From: Pseudomonas sp. AOB-7
GTDB taxonomy: Bacteria > Pseudomonadota > Gammaproteobacteria > Pseudomonadales > Pseudomonadaceae
NCBI RefSeq assembly: GCF_003696305.1
Contig: NZ_RFFK01000001.1
Location: 434,001-498,000 of the forward strand
DNA: 64,000 nt
Direction of reading: 5' to 3'
This document shows, one piece after another, positions 18,321 through 27,126 of the stretch (position 1 is the first letter of the stretch; each line of letters opens with the position of its first letter). The position numbers were made by a program, and so were the translations under genes. The notes under the pieces are model-generated. The model was not told where the DNA came from and did no database searches. It worked only from the letters and a program-made list of their open reading frames with translations.

Positions 18321-19094
18321 ATGCGCACCCTCTACCAGTTCCCCATTTCCCACTACTGCGAGAAGACCCGCTGGCACCTGGAGCACAAGGGCCTCGACTA
18401 CCGGGTCGACAACCTCTTCCCCGGCCTGCACCGGCTCAAGAGCCAGCGCCTGGCCGGCATCGCCACCCTGCCCATCCTGCAGGACGGCGAGCGCACCATC
18501 GGCGACTCCACTGCCATCGCCCTGTATCTGGAAGAGCACTACCCCGAGCACGCCCTGCTGCCAAACGACGCCGAACAACGTCGCCAAGTGCTGGAGCTGG
18601 AAGAAGGCTTCGACCGCCTCGGCGTGCACGTGCGCCGCTGGCTGTACGGACAGATTCGCCAGTGGGACTCAGTGATGCACGCCATGCTCAAGGTCTACCG
18701 CCCGCTGCTGGGCCTGCGCGACCTGATGAAGCCGGTGCTGATCAACGGCGTGCAGAAGCTCTACGGCGTAACGCCCGAGCGCGTGGCCAAGTCCCAGGCC
18801 GAACTGCTCGCCGGGCTCGACCTGATCGAACGCCTGACCGACGGCGACCCAGCGCGCTACCTGGTGGGCGAGCGCCTGAGCCTGGCCGATGTCGCCGCCG
18901 CGGCGCTGTTCGCCCCGCTGTTCACCCCAGCCGGCACGCCCTGGGCCGACATCGCCGGCCACGACACCGAGACCCAGGCCCTGCTCGACCAACTGCACGC
19001 CCGCCCCGCCGGCCAGTGGGTGCTGCAACGCTATGCCCAGGACCGCCGCCGCGATGCCCAACAAAATAATGGCAAAGCGCCAGTTATCGCCTAG
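18321..19094 (+). CDS. Glutathione S-transferase family protein
   Basis: A 257-residue cytosolic protein with a thioredoxin-like GST N-terminal domain (residues 1-78: LYQFPISHYCEKTRWHLEHKGLDY, then TLPILQDGERTIGDSTAIALYLEEHYP) and an all-helical C-terminal domain ending in GERLSLADVAAAALFAPLF. GSTs conjugate or reduce electrophiles with glutathione. Here a cysteine replaces the Ser/Tyr often seen near the first helix (HYCEKTRW), as in several bacterial and omega-like classes. The start is the ATG preceded by AAGGAG. It is a single-gene unit with its own terminator. The exact class is not determinable by eye. Confidence 0.85.
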   Translation: MRTLYQFPISHYCEKTRWHLEHKGLDYRVDNLFPGLHRLKSQRLAGIATLPILQDGERTIGDSTAIALYLEEHYPEHALLPNDAEQRRQVLELEEGFDRLGVHVRRWLYGQIRQWDSVMHAMLKVYRPLLGLRDLMKPVLINGVQKLYGVTPERVAKSQAELLAGLDLIERLTDGDPARYLVGERLSLADVAAAALFAPLFTPAGTPWADIAGHDTETQALLDQLHARPAGQWVLQRYAQDRRRDAQQNNGKAPVIA

Positions 19095-19188
19095 GCTAAG
19101 CAACAGATAGGACTAAGGGCGGGGATGGAGAGACGGCACGGACGCCTTTTATTCGACGGCCAACGCAACGCGCGCCGCAGCAAAACGA

Positions 19189-19213
19189 CAAAGCCCTCCG
19201 AGCGAGGGCTTTG
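19189..19213 (+). terminator. Rho-independent terminator after the GST gene
   Basis: CAAAGCCCTC (19189-19198) and GAGGGCTTTG (19204-19213) form a perfect 10-bp stem with loop CGAGC, followed by TCTTGTT. Confidence 0.8.
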
Positions 19214-19420
19214 TCTTGTTCGTGCGCAGGCTGCACACGACGGGAAAATCGAATACCGAGCTAACGAAGTGTATGGGGTCAGCATCCTGCCTGTTGGCCA
19301 CTTCGTTAGCCCGGTGACCGGAGAGTAGTGCAGACAGTGGCACTGTGCCAACCCTCGATTGCGCGGTTTGTTTCACAGAAATGGGCAGGCTGACAAATCA
19401 GGGCTAGGCGCTGAAAAGCA
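19214..19420. other. Intergenic stretch with a long inverted repeat near tRNA-Ser
   Basis: No gene is supported between the GST terminator and the tRNA terminator. The one clear structure is an inverted repeat: 19257-19271 (CGAGCTAACGAAGTG) and 19299-19313 (CACTTCGTTAGCCCG), 14 of 15 bases paired around a 27-base loop. It has no T-run and lies about 145 bp beyond the 3' end of tRNA-Ser. Short open frames across it overlap the terminator and the tRNA and look spurious. Confidence 0.5.
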
Positions 19421-19453
19421 AAAACCCCTGAGGCTGAAAGCTTCAGGGGTTTT
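19421..19453 (-). terminator. Terminator of tRNA-Ser
   Basis: AAAACCCCTGA (19421-19431) and TCAGGGGTTTT (19443-19453) pair perfectly, and the loop can extend the stem with GCT/AGC. Read on the minus strand the stem ends in a T-run, six bases past the tRNA CCA. Confidence 0.85.
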
Positions 19454-19458
19454 ATATA

Positions 19459-19548
19459 TGGCGGGAAGATAGGGATTTGAACCCTAGGTGCCATTGCTGA
19501 CACAACGGATTTCGAATCCGTCCCGTTCGACCACTCCGGCATCTTCCC
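19459..19548 (-). tRNA. tRNA-Ser (anticodon CGA)
   Basis: A 90-nt class II tRNA read on the minus strand. It has acceptor stem GGGAAGA/TCTTCCC, discriminator G and encoded CCA; an anticodon arm ACGGA-TTCGAAA-TCCGT with anticodon CGA (reads UCG); a long variable arm as in tRNA-Ser; and T-loop GGTTCAAATCC. A strong terminator follows. In P. aeruginosa a tRNA-Ser also sits beside purC (from memory). Confidence 0.95.
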
Positions 19549-19630
19549 AAGCGGCGCGCATGATAACAGCTGAATGCGCTTTGGCGAAGCTTATTTTGAA
19601 AAATTTTCTTGTGCTATCAGGCGCTTGTGA

Positions 19631-19654
19631 AAAGGCCGAGCGATGCCCGGCCTT
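19631..19654 (-). terminator. Terminator of purC
   Basis: AAGGCCG (19632-19638) and CGGCCTT (19648-19654) with a 9-base loop. On the minus strand the stem is followed by TTTT, 22 bases after the purC stop codon. Confidence 0.7.
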
Positions 19655-19676
19655 GCTGTAGCGTTCGCCTTGGGCC

Positions 19677-20546
19677 TCAGGCCGTGAGGCGGGTCAGGGC
19701 TTCGCGGTATTTGTCGGCGGTCTTCTGCGCCACCTCGGCCGGCACCGCCGGGGCCGGCGGTTGCTTGTTCCAGCCGGTGGATTCCAGCCAGTCGCGCACG
19801 AACTGCTTGTCGAAGCTGGGCGGGTTCTTGCCTTCGACGTAGCTGTCGGCCGGCCAGAAGCGGCTGGAATCGGGGGTCAGCACTTCGTCCATCAGGGTCA
19901 GGGTGCCGTCTTCGTCCAGGCCGAATTCGAACTTGGTGTCGGCGATGATGATGCCGCGGGTGGCGGCGTATTCGACGGCGGCGCTGTACAGGGCGATGGC
20001 GGTGTCGCGCACCTGGGCGGCCAGCTCAGCGCCGATGATGGCTTCGCACTGGGCGAAGCTGATGTTCTCGTCATGGTCGCCGACGGCGGCCTTGGTCGAG
20101 GGGGTGAAGATCGGTTGCGGCAGCTTGGCCGCTTCCTTCAGGCCGGCCGGCAGGGCGATGCCGCAGACGGTGCCGCTGTTCTGGTACTCCTTCCAGCCGG
20201 AGCCGACGATATAGCCGCGCACGATGGCTTCCACGGCCACCGGTTTGAGGCGTTTGGCGACCACCGCGCGGCCTTCCACCAGCGGCAGTTCGGCGGCCGG
20301 CACCACGTCTTCGACCTTGTCGCCAGTGAAGTGGTTGGGCACCAGGCCGGCCAGCTTGTCGAACCAGAAGTTGGAGATGGCGGTGAGGATCTTGCCCTTC
20401 TCCGGGATAGGTTCGGCGAGGATCACGTCGAAGGCCGACAGACGATCGGTGGCCACCATCAGCATGCGCTTGTCGTCGATTTCGTAGAGGTCGCGGACCT
20501 TGCCCGAGTAGATCTTCTTCAGGCTCAGGGTGGTGGGTGTGCTCAT
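19677..20546 (-). CDS. purC: SAICAR synthetase, long (about 290-aa) type
   Basis: Phosphoribosylaminoimidazole-succinocarboxamide synthase joins CAIR and aspartate with ATP in purine synthesis. The 289-residue sequence begins with the ATP-binding [16 protein letters not shown] and has the family motifs [48 protein letters not shown]. This is the long form found in yeast Ade1 and many betaproteobacteria, not the roughly 236-residue form that I recall at this locus in P. aeruginosa. The start is the ATG nine codons inside the longest frame. It is flanked by its own terminator and by the bamC terminator, so it is probably a separate unit. Confidence 0.95.
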   Translation of the reverse strand: MSTPTTLSLKKIYSGKVRDLYEIDDKRMLMVATDRLSAFDVILAEPIPEKGKILTAISNFWFDKLAGLVPNHFTGDKVEDVVPAAELPLVEGRAVVAKRLKPVAVEAIVRGYIVGSGWKEYQNSGTVCGIALPAGLKEAAKLPQPIFTPSTKAAVGDHDENISFAQCEAIIGAELAAQVRDTAIALYSAAVEYAATRGIIIADTKFEFGLDEDGTLTLMDEVLTPDSSRFWPADSYVEGKNPPSFDKQFVRDWLESTGWNKQPPAPAVPAEVAQKTADKYREALTRLTA

Positions 20547-20576
20547 GTCGGCATTTCCGTTTCTGGCAAACAAAAC

Positions 20577-20603
20577 AGGCGAAACCCCTGGAGGGTTTCG
20601 CCT
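20577..20603 (-). terminator. Terminator between bamC and purC
   Basis: AGGCGAAACCC (20577-20587) pairs perfectly with GGGTTTCGCCT (20593-20603) around CTGGA. On the minus strand it is followed by GTTTTGTTTG. It ends the dapA-bamC transcript. Confidence 0.85.
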
Positions 20604-20634
20604 ATCGGTTATCGGCAGGTGGCGCGAGCGCCGA

Positions 20635-21753
20635 TCAGCCGAGGTTGTCCTGGATCAGGCTCAGCACGCGGCGCGAGACATCGGCCGGGGCAATAGTGTT
20701 GAGGTCTTTTTCCACGGTGACCTGGACGCCGTCGCCAACCGGCGTCAGGCGCACCTGGTAGCGCTCGGCGCGGGCTTCGAGCTCTTCCTTGCTCGGCTCG
20801 CTGCCGAACATGCGGCCGAAGAAGCCAGGCTTCTCCTCATTGACCTGAGCCCCTTCGGCCAGGTTGATGTAGTACAGGCCGAGGCTGCGGTTGAGGTCGT
20901 CGACGCGCACGTCGGCCAGCTCCAGCGAACGGCCGACGCCCGACCAGGCGCGGTCGAAGTCGGCGCCGAGGTTGAGCACCGGGTTGCCGTTGCCGTCCTC
21001 GCTCAGGCTGACGCGGCTGGGCGCATCGAAGTCGCGGGCGGCGAGCAGCGACACCGAACCGCCCTGCTCCACGCTGCGCGCCATGCTCACCAGCATTTCG
21101 TCGAGCAGCGCGGCTTCCAGGCTGGCGTTGCCGCTGCGCGCGGCGAAGGCGACGTCGGCAGTGCTGCCGGCCGGACGCTCGGCGCTGGTGACGAAGACTT
21201 CGCTGGTGTTGCGCTGCACGCCCGGCTCGATACGCACCCGCACGCGGGTTTCGGCATCCGGGGCGACGCCGGAGACGCGGCTGCTAAGGCGCCGCGCCAT
21301 GCTCGCGGAGAGTTCGTCGAAACGCTGCCAGGCGGTGGTGAATTCGCCGGTCTGCGGGCGTTCGTCGGCGATACGGAAACCGTTGTCCTCGAAGAACTGA
21401 CGGGCCAGCGGCCAGACTTCGGCCGGCACGCGCTGGGCCACGATCCAGCGCGACTCGCCGCTACGCTGCAGGCTGAATTCGCGTTCGTCGGCACGCACCT
21501 GCAGGCTCTGCGGGCGCGGCACCTCGAACTTGCCGCTGGCCTCGGAGCTGGCCACCTGCGCCGGCACCGGTAGCAGCGGGTCGAGACGCTTGGCCTGAAC
21601 ATCGGCCGGCAGTTGCATCGGCGCGGTCTGCCGCGCTTCCAGGTAATCGCTGCCGCGGTCGCGGAAGTAGCCTTCTTCACCCCAGAGCCAGCCACAGCCG
21701 CTGGTACTGGAGACGATCAGAGCAAGGGCGGACAATCCGGCCAGTCGCTTCAT
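20635..21753 (-). CDS. bamC: Outer membrane assembly lipoprotein BamC
   Basis: A 372-residue lipoprotein of the BAM complex, which inserts beta-barrel proteins into the outer membrane. A type II signal peptide ends at the lipobox STSGC with Cys20, followed by the conserved unstructured N-terminal stretch ([14 protein letters not shown]) that binds BamD. Two helix-grip domains occupy about residues 90-205 and 240-370. The start ATG follows GAGGA. The gene is 16 bp downstream of dapA, the classic dapA-bamC (nlpB/dapX) arrangement, and the pair ends in a strong terminator. Confidence 0.92.
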   Translation of the reverse strand: MKRLAGLSALALIVSSTSGCGWLWGEEGYFRDRGSDYLEARQTAPMQLPADVQAKRLDPLLPVPAQVASSEASGKFEVPRPQSLQVRADEREFSLQRSGESRWIVAQRVPAEVWPLARQFFEDNGFRIADERPQTGEFTTAWQRFDELSASMARRLSSRVSGVAPDAETRVRVRIEPGVQRNTSEVFVTSAERPAGSTADVAFAARSGNASLEAALLDEMLVSMARSVEQGGSVSLLAARDFDAPSRVSLSEDGNGNPVLNLGADFDRAWSGVGRSLELADVRVDDLNRSLGLYYINLAEGAQVNEEKPGFFGRMFGSEPSKEELEARAERYQVRLTPVGDGVQVTVEKDLNTIAPADVSRRVLSLIQDNLG

Positions 21754-21769
21754 GCGTAAAATTCCTCGA

Positions 21770-22648
21770 TTAAACCAATACGCCGCACTGGCGCATGGCC
21801 TGGCGCAGCGGTTCGTGACAGCGCGGGCTGAGCCAGGTCAGCGGCAGACGAATACCGTCGCCCATCATGCCCATTTCGTGCAGCGCCCATTTCACCGGAA
21901 TCGGGTTGGATTCGATGAACAGCGCCTTGTGCAGGGGCATCAGGCGGTCGTTGATGGCGCGGGCGATGGCGGCTTCGCCGCGCATGGCGGCGGCGCACAG
22001 CTCGCTCATCGCGCGCGGGGCGACGTTGGCGGTGACCGAGATGTTGCCCTTGCCGCCCAGCAGCATGAGTTCCACCGCGGTGGCGTCGTCGCCGGAATAG
22101 ACGAGGAAGTCCTTGCTCACCCGATCCAGCACGTCCTGGGCGCGCTGCAGGTCGCCGGTGGCTTCCTTGATGCCGATGATGTTGTCGATCTTCGACAGGC
22201 GCTCGACGGTCTCCGGCAGCATGTCGCAGACGGTGCGGCCCGGCACGTTGTAGAGGATCTGCGGGATGGCCACGGCTTCGGCGATGTGGCGAAAATGCAG
22301 GTACAGGCCTTCCTGGGTCGGCTTGTTGTAGTAGGGGGTGACCAGCAGGCAGGCGTCGGCGCCGACGTCCTTGGCCGCGCGGGTCAGCTCAACCGACTCG
22401 CGGGTGGAGTTGCCGCCGGTGCCGGCGATCACCGGAATCCGCCCGGCGACCTGGTCGACCACGCGCTTGATCACCTCGATGTGCTCGGGCACTTCCAGCG
22501 TGGCGGATTCACCGGTGGTGCCGACCGCGACGATGGCATTGGTGCCCTCTTGCAGGTGGAAATCCACCAATTTGCTCAGGGCCTCCCAGTCCAGACCACC
22601 CTGCGCATCCATGGGCGTGACCAGTGCCACCATACTGCCCGCAATCAT
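21770..22648 (-). CDS. dapA: 4-hydroxy-tetrahydrodipicolinate synthase
   Basis: DapA condenses pyruvate with aspartate semialdehyde, the first committed step of lysine and meso-diaminopimelate synthesis. The 292-residue TIM barrel shows GTTGESATL (residues about 43-51), YNVPGRT with the catalytic Tyr and substrate-binding Arg, and GIKEATGDL with the Schiff-base lysine near residue 161. The start is the ATG behind AGGAG; the upstream in-frame ATG would add a non-conserved extension. It is transcribed with bamC and divergently from gcvR. Confidence 0.96.
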   Translation of the reverse strand: MIAGSMVALVTPMDAQGGLDWEALSKLVDFHLQEGTNAIVAVGTTGESATLEVPEHIEVIKRVVDQVAGRIPVIAGTGGNSTRESVELTRAAKDVGADACLLVTPYYNKPTQEGLYLHFRHIAEAVAIPQILYNVPGRTVCDMLPETVERLSKIDNIIGIKEATGDLQRAQDVLDRVSKDFLVYSGDDATAVELMLLGGKGNISVTANVAPRAMSELCAAAMRGEAAIARAINDRLMPLHKALFIESNPIPVKWALHEMGMMGDGIRLPLTWLSPRCHEPLRQAMRQCGVLV

Positions 22649-22852
22649 GCAACCGCTCCTGCCGGAAAAATTGAGCCGTAATGGTACTGGCGCCACCAGT
22701 CCTGCACAAGCAACGGACAAGGCCGTGCACGGCCGTCTCGCCGCACGCGGGAAGCGCTTGCCGGCATTCCCCTGGGCGGTGCTTTTCGCTAACCTGCTAC
22801 CTTTGGTCGACGGCTGTCGCTCGCCGACCGTTCATCGCTTTAGGAAGGCTGC

Positions 22853-23410
22853 ATGTCCACCCCTCTCGTTCGCGAACAATTTCTCCTCATCAGCGCCCTC
22901 GGCCCCGACGCCATGGCGCTGACCAACCTGCTGTGCCGCACCTGCCACGAGAACCGTTGCGCGGTGGTCAGCACGCGCCTGAGCCGCCACGGCGAGTTCA
23001 GTGCCCTGGTGCTGCAGGTCTCCGGCAGCTGGGACGCGCTGGCGCGCCTGGAGTCGAGTCTGCCGCTGCTGGCGAAGAAAAACGCCTTCTCGGTCAACCT
23101 GATCCGCAGTGCCGCCGCCGAGGCGCGCCCGCAGGCCCTGCCCTACGTCGCCTACGTCAGCTCGGTATACCGCCCGGACATCCTCAACGAGCTGTGCCAG
23201 TTCTTCATCGACCACCGCGTCGAGCTGGAAAGCCTGACCTGCGACACCTACCAGGCGCCGCAGACCGGCGGCACCATGCTCAACGCCACCCTGACCGTGA
23301 CCCTGCCGGCCGGCACCCAGATCAGCTGGCTGCGCGACCAGTTCCTCGACTTCGCCGACGCCCTCAACCTGGACGCGCTGATCGAACCCTGGCGCCCGCA
23401 GAATCCCTGA
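22853..23410 (+). CDS. gcvR: GcvR-like ACT-domain regulatory protein
   Basis: A 185-residue protein made of two ACT domains (about residues 8-75 and 95-175): REQFLLISALGPDAMALTNLLCRTCHENRCAV, later PYVAYVSSVYRPDILNELCQFF. In E. coli GcvR binds GcvA and blocks activation of the glycine cleavage genes; in Pseudomonas it sits between dapA and bcp, as here. AGGAAGG precedes the ATG. bcp follows after 22 bp, so the two are probably one unit. Its molecular target in Pseudomonas is not shown by the sequence. Confidence 0.85.
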   Translation: MSTPLVREQFLLISALGPDAMALTNLLCRTCHENRCAVVSTRLSRHGEFSALVLQVSGSWDALARLESSLPLLAKKNAFSVNLIRSAAAEARPQALPYVAYVSSVYRPDILNELCQFFIDHRVELESLTCDTYQAPQTGGTMLNATLTVTLPAGTQISWLRDQFLDFADALNLDALIEPWRPQNP

Positions 23411-23432
23411 CAGCCAACCTCAAGGAGCTCCC

Positions 23433-23906
23433 ATGACCGTCGCCATCGACCAAGCCGTCGCCGACTTCCAGGCCGAGGCCACCAGCGGCAAGCAGGTGAA
23501 GCTGTCCGACCTCAAGGGCCAGCAGGTCGTGCTGTATTTCTACCCCAAGGACGCGACCCCGGGCTGCACCACCGAGGGCCTGGACTTCCGCGCTCGCTTC
23601 GCCCAGTTCCAGGCGGCCAATACGCAGATCTTCGGCGTGTCGATGGACAGCCTGAAGAAGCACGAAAGCTTCAAGTGCAAGCAGGAGTTCCCCTTCGAAC
23701 TGATCAGCGACCCGGATCACCAGCTGTGCGAGCAGTTCGGCGTGTACCAGCTGAAGAAGAACTACGGCAAGGAATACATGGGCATCGTGCGCAGCACCTT
23801 CCTCATCGACAAAGACGGCGTGTTGCGCCAGGAGTGGCGCAGCGTCAAGGTCGCCGGGCATGTCGACGAGGTGCTGGCGGCAGCCGAGGCCCTGCACAAG
23901 GCCTGA
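23433..23906 (+). CDS. bcp: Thioredoxin-dependent peroxiredoxin Bcp/PrxQ
   Basis: A 157-residue cytoplasmic peroxiredoxin that reduces hydrogen peroxide and organic hydroperoxides. The peroxidatic Cys45 lies in PKDATPGCTTEG, with the conserved Thr/Pro context and RSTFLIDKDG downstream. The second cysteine of the classic PrxQ CxxxxC pattern is absent (position 50 is Leu); cysteines further on (about 84 and 99) could act instead, or the enzyme works as a 1-Cys type. An AAGGAG site precedes the ATG. A strong bidirectional terminator follows. Confidence 0.93.
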   Translation: MTVAIDQAVADFQAEATSGKQVKLSDLKGQQVVLYFYPKDATPGCTTEGLDFRARFAQFQAANTQIFGVSMDSLKKHESFKCKQEFPFELISDPDHQLCEQFGVYQLKKNYGKEYMGIVRSTFLIDKDGVLRQEWRSVKVAGHVDEVLAAAEALHKA

Positions 23907-23921
23907 CCCTCACCGCTATCG

Positions 23922-23947
23922 AAAAAGGCCGCAATTGCGGCCTTTTT
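23922..23947. terminator. Bidirectional terminator between bcp and the PerM-like gene
   Basis: A perfect palindrome built on AAGGCCGCAATTGCGGCCTT, with A-runs before and T-runs after on both strands. It can end both converging transcripts. Confidence 0.9.
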
Positions 23948-23970
23948 TCCGTCCGTGCTCTATTTGTCTC

Positions 23971-25035
23971 TCACTCGGCAGACACCGGCTCAATCCGCGG
24001 CCAGGCGTTGAGCACCGCCTTGAACAGGGTCGCCAGCGGGATGGCGAAGAACACTCCCCAGAAGCCCCACAAGCCGCCGAACAGCAGCACCGCGCAGATG
24101 ATCGCCACCGGGTGCAGGTTGACCGCCTCGGAGAACAGCAGCGGCACCAGCACGTTGCCGTCCAGCGCCTGGATGATGCCGTAGACCACCATCAGGTAGA
24201 GGAACTGGTCGCTCCAGCCCCACTGGAACAGGCCGATCAGCGCCACCGGCACCGTCACCACCACCGCGCCGATATAGGGCACCACCACCGACAGGCCGAC
24301 CAGCAGCGCCAGCAGCGCGGCATAGTTGAGGCCCAGGTAGGCGAAGGCGATATAGGTGACCACGCCGCAGATGATGATCTCGATGAACTTGCCGCGGATG
24401 TAGTTGGCGATCTGCTGGTTCATCTCCTGCGCCACCTGGGTGATCAGCGCGCGCTCGCGCGGCAGGTAGCCACGGAACCACTGGCCGATCTGTTCGCGAT
24501 CCTTGAGGAAGAAGAACACCAGGATCGGCACCAGCACCAGGTAGATCATGATGCTGACCAGCATCGGCAGGCTGGACAGGGAGAACGACAGTGCCCACTG
24601 ACCGAACTTGCCGGCCTCGCCGCGCATGCTGTCGATCAGTTGGACGATCTGCGCGTCGGTGATCAGGTTCGGGTAGCGTTCCGGCAGCAGCAGGAACACC
24701 GACTGCCACTCCGCAGCCATCCGCGGCAGCTCGTTGAACAGGGTGCTCAGCTGCTGCCAGAGCAGCGGCATCAGCACCAGCAGAAACACCGTCAGGCCGC
24801 CCAGGAACAGGGCGAACACCAGCCACACGGCGAGCACCTGCGGCACCTTCAGGCGCTCCAGGCCGTTGACCAGGCCCTGCATCAGGAAGGCCAGTACCAG
24901 GCCGGTCAATACCGGCGCGAGCATGCCGCCGAGGGTCAGCACCACGGCGAAACCGAGCACCAACAGCACCGCCAGCACCACCGCTTGCTCGTCGGAGAAG
25001 TAGCGGTGCAGCCAATCGCGTAAAACCTTGACCAT
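23971..25035 (-). CDS. AI-2E family transporter (PerM/TqsA-like)
   Basis: A 354-residue polytopic inner-membrane protein of the AI-2E transporter (formerly UPF0118) superfamily. Seven to eight predicted helices include paired N-terminal segments, a central amphipathic region (about 95-150), and the conserved C-terminal block FLKDREQI...ALLVGLSVVVPYIGAVVVTVPVAL...NVLVPLLFSEAVNLHPVAII. Members export small molecules or, in related families, work as Na+/H+ antiporters, so the substrate is open. AAGGA precedes the ATG. In P. aeruginosa the gene is also between bcp and the tusA-like gene (from memory). Confidence 0.88.
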   Translation of the reverse strand: MVKVLRDWLHRYFSDEQAVVLAVLLVLGFAVVLTLGGMLAPVLTGLVLAFLMQGLVNGLERLKVPQVLAVWLVFALFLGGLTVFLLVLMPLLWQQLSTLFNELPRMAAEWQSVFLLLPERYPNLITDAQIVQLIDSMRGEAGKFGQWALSFSLSSLPMLVSIMIYLVLVPILVFFFLKDREQIGQWFRGYLPRERALITQVAQEMNQQIANYIRGKFIEIIICGVVTYIAFAYLGLNYAALLALLVGLSVVVPYIGAVVVTVPVALIGLFQWGWSDQFLYLMVVYGIIQALDGNVLVPLLFSEAVNLHPVAIICAVLLFGGLWGFWGVFFAIPLATLFKAVLNAWPRIEPVSAE

Positions 25036-25150
25036 CAGAATTCCTTAACCCGGGACAATACCGGCTCACTCATACGCCAGACGCATGAAAAATGACGTGC
25101 ACGGCCAACAAACGGCGACAGCGCATATGTTTCAAGCCGCTACAGCGGTT

Positions 25151-25390
25151 TCAAGCCTTGCGCAGCCAGTAGCGATACACCCCGCCCTCCACCTCTTCGT
25201 GCAGCAGGGCATGCCCGGCCAGGCTGGCGAAGGCGCGGAAATCGCGCTGCGAGCCGGCGTCGGTGGCGCTGACCTTGAGCACCGCGCCGCTGGCCAGGCG
25301 ATTGAGCTCGAGCTTGGCCTTGAGCAAGGGCAGCGGGCAGTTCAGCCCGCAGGCATCCAATTCGGCATCGAAGGCCGGTACGTCTGTCAT
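25151..25390 (-). CDS. TusA-like sulfur-carrier protein
   Basis: A 79-residue TusA/SirA-fold protein with the signature LDACGLNCPLPLLKAK: Cys18 in the CPxP motif is the persulfide-carrying residue. It ends with a short basic tail. The orthologue at this position in P. aeruginosa (PA1006, from memory) is needed for nitrate respiration and molybdenum-cofactor metabolism. A sulfur-relay role is therefore likely, but which acceptor it serves is inferred. TGGAG precedes the ATG. It is divergent from the BepA-like protease gene. Confidence 0.88.
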   Translation of the reverse strand: MTDVPAFDAELDACGLNCPLPLLKAKLELNRLASGAVLKVSATDAGSQRDFRAFASLAGHALLHEEVEGGVYRYWLRKA

Positions 25391-25497
25391 CGTCTACTCC
25401 ATAAAGGCGGCTAGGATACCCAAGGCTGAAGAACCCTGGCCAGCGCCGCAGCTGGCCGGCTACAGTAACGCCTTTGCCGCCTGAGAGCCTTGAGTGC

Positions 25498-26931
25498 ATG
25501 ACTTTTCTGCGCCCTACCCTGTTGACGCTCGCCTGCCTGTTCGCCGGCCAGATCGGAGCCAGTGACCTGCCGTCGCTGGGCGACGCCAGTTCCTCGATCG
25601 TCTCGCCGCAGCAGGAACACCAGCTCGGCCGCGCCTGGCTGGGCCTGCTGCGCGGCCAGGTGGCCCAGCTAGACGACCCGCAGCTCAAGGACTTCGTCGA
25701 GACCAGCGTCTATCGCCTGTCGGAAACCAGCCAGCTGCAGGATCGCCGCCTGGAGTTCGTGCTGCTCAACAGCCCACAACTGAACGCCTTCGCCGCGCCC
25801 GGCGGGATCATCGGGGTCAACGGCGGCCTGTTCCTCTATGCGCAGACCGAAGCCGAATACGCCTCGGTGATGGCGCACGAACTGGCGCACCTGTCGCAGC
25901 GCCACTTCGCCCGCGGCGTCGAGGCCCAGCAACGCATGCAGCTGCCGGTGATGGCGGCCATGCTCGCCGGCATAGTCGCGGCGGCGGCCGGCGCCGGTGA
26001 TGCCGGCATGGCGGCGATCATGTCGACCCAGGCAGCGGCGATTCAGGAGCAGCGCCGCTTCTCCCGGCAGAACGAACAGGAGGCCGACCGTATCGGCCTG
26101 CTCAACCTGGAAAAGGCCGGCTACGACCCGCGCGCCATGCCGCTGATGTTCGAGCGGCTGATGCGCCAGTACCGCTACGACGCCAAGCCGCCGGAATTCC
26201 TGCTCACCCACCCGGTGTCCGAATCGCGTATCGCCGATACCCGCAACCGCGCCGAGCAGTACCCGGCCCAGGGCCGCGAAGACAGCCTGCGCTACCAGCT
26301 GATGCGCGCCCGCGTGCAGCTGACCTACGAGGAAACCCCGGGGGTGGCGGCCAAGCGTTTTCGCGCCATGCTCGACGAGAACCCCGGCCTCGACGCCGCG
26401 CGTTACGGCCTGGCATTGGCGCAGATGAAAACCGGCCAGCTCGGCGAAGCCGGACAGACCCTGGCGCCCCTGCTGAGCAAGGCGCCGGAGGATATCGTCT
26501 ACAACCTGGCGCAGATCGAACTGGACATGGCCGCGAACCACCTGGACGCCGCACAGCGGCGCCAGGAGCGCATGTTCGCGCTGTATCCCAGCAACTACCC
26601 GCTGCAGCAGGCGCATATCGACCTGTTGCTCAAGCAGCAGCGCACCCGCGAGGCCGAACGGGCGCTGGACGAGTTGCTGAAGAACCGCGCCAAGGATCCG
26701 GACGTCTGGTACCAGGTCGCCGAGGTGCGCGGCCTGAGCGGCAACACCATCGGCCTGCACCAGGCCCGCGCCGAGTTCTTCGCCCTGGTCGGCGACTACA
26801 ACCAGGCCATCGAACAGCTCGACTTCGCCAAGCGCCGCGCCAGCAACAACTTCCAGCTGGCCTCGCGCCTCGACGCCCGTCAGCGCGAGCTGGCCGAGGA
26901 AAAGCGCCTGGTGGAGCAGATGCTGCGCTGA
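25498..26931 (+). CDS. bepA: BepA-like periplasmic M48 metalloprotease with TPR domain
   Basis: A 478-residue secreted protein: signal peptide (LTLACLFAGQIGAS), an M48 zinc protease domain with MAHELAHLSQRHFARG (HExxH) and the third-ligand helix RQNEQEADRIGLL, a conserved LTHPVSESR loop whose His plugs the active site in E. coli BepA, then TPR repeats from about residue 270 to the end. BepA surveys beta-barrel assembly and degrades stalled LptD or BAM substrates. Placement one block away from bamC fits, though the two are not co-transcribed. The start is the ATG at the end of TTGAGTGC, with the alternative eight codons upstream. Confidence 0.9.
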   Translation: MTFLRPTLLTLACLFAGQIGASDLPSLGDASSSIVSPQQEHQLGRAWLGLLRGQVAQLDDPQLKDFVETSVYRLSETSQLQDRRLEFVLLNSPQLNAFAAPGGIIGVNGGLFLYAQTEAEYASVMAHELAHLSQRHFARGVEAQQRMQLPVMAAMLAGIVAAAAGAGDAGMAAIMSTQAAAIQEQRRFSRQNEQEADRIGLLNLEKAGYDPRAMPLMFERLMRQYRYDAKPPEFLLTHPVSESRIADTRNRAEQYPAQGREDSLRYQLMRARVQLTYEETPGVAAKRFRAMLDENPGLDAARYGLALAQMKTGQLGEAGQTLAPLLSKAPEDIVYNLAQIELDMAANHLDAAQRRQERMFALYPSNYPLQQAHIDLLLKQQRTREAERALDELLKNRAKDPDVWYQVAEVRGLSGNTIGLHQARAEFFALVGDYNQAIEQLDFAKRRASNNFQLASRLDARQRELAEEKRLVEQMLR

Positions 26932-26944
26932 TCGCACTCCCCTG

Positions 26945-27018
26945 CGTAGGGTGGATGACGCTTTTTCATCCACCGGGGCGGCGTGATGGTGGATCGGTGA
27001 AGCGTGATCCACCCTACG
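26945..27018. repeat. CGTAGGGTGGAT inverted-repeat element
   Basis: CGTAGGGTGGAT (26945-26956) and ATCCACCCTACG (27007-27018) are perfect inverted ends. The match continues imperfectly inward (ACGCTT and ATCCACC on both arms), giving arms of about 30 bp. It is a compact palindromic repeat downstream of the protease gene. Confidence 0.7.
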
Positions 27019-27046
27019 ACGCTACACGTCATGTAAAGCGCCCTAT

Positions 27047-27077
27047 CCCGGGTATCGCTGCGCTCAACCCAGGCTAC
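27047..27077. repeat. GTAGCCTGGGTTGAGCGCAGCG-type repeat, reverse orientation
   Basis: Read on the minus strand this begins GTAGCCTGGGTTGAGCGCAG and ends with ATACCCGGG, an imperfect palindrome of the type widespread between Pseudomonas genes. It lies directly after the preceding repeat. Confidence 0.6.
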
Positions 27078-27103
27078 GCAAAGCTCACACCACCTGAATG
27101 AAA

Positions 27104-27126
27104 AAGCCCCGCACTGGGCGGGGCTT
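27104..27126 (-). terminator. Terminator of gdhB
   Basis: AAGCCCCGC (27104-27112) pairs with GCGGGGCTT (27118-27126). On the minus strand the stem is followed by TTT, 20 bases after the gdhB stop. Confidence 0.8.

Noticed and set aside
19257..19313. Inverted repeat considered as an integron attC site or attachment site
   Set aside because: The ends (GTTAGCC / GCTAAC) do not fit the GTTRRRY core and no integrase or cassette gene is nearby; kept only as an unexplained repeat.
19306..19542. Small minus-strand frame of about 78 codons
   Set aside because: It runs through the tRNA-Ser gene and its terminator; reading frames of this kind are a known artefact of tRNA sequences.
25134..25151. Hairpin AAGCCGCT/AGCGGTTT after the tusA-like gene as a terminator
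   Set aside because: Short stem with a two-base loop and no T-run; too weak to list as a terminator.
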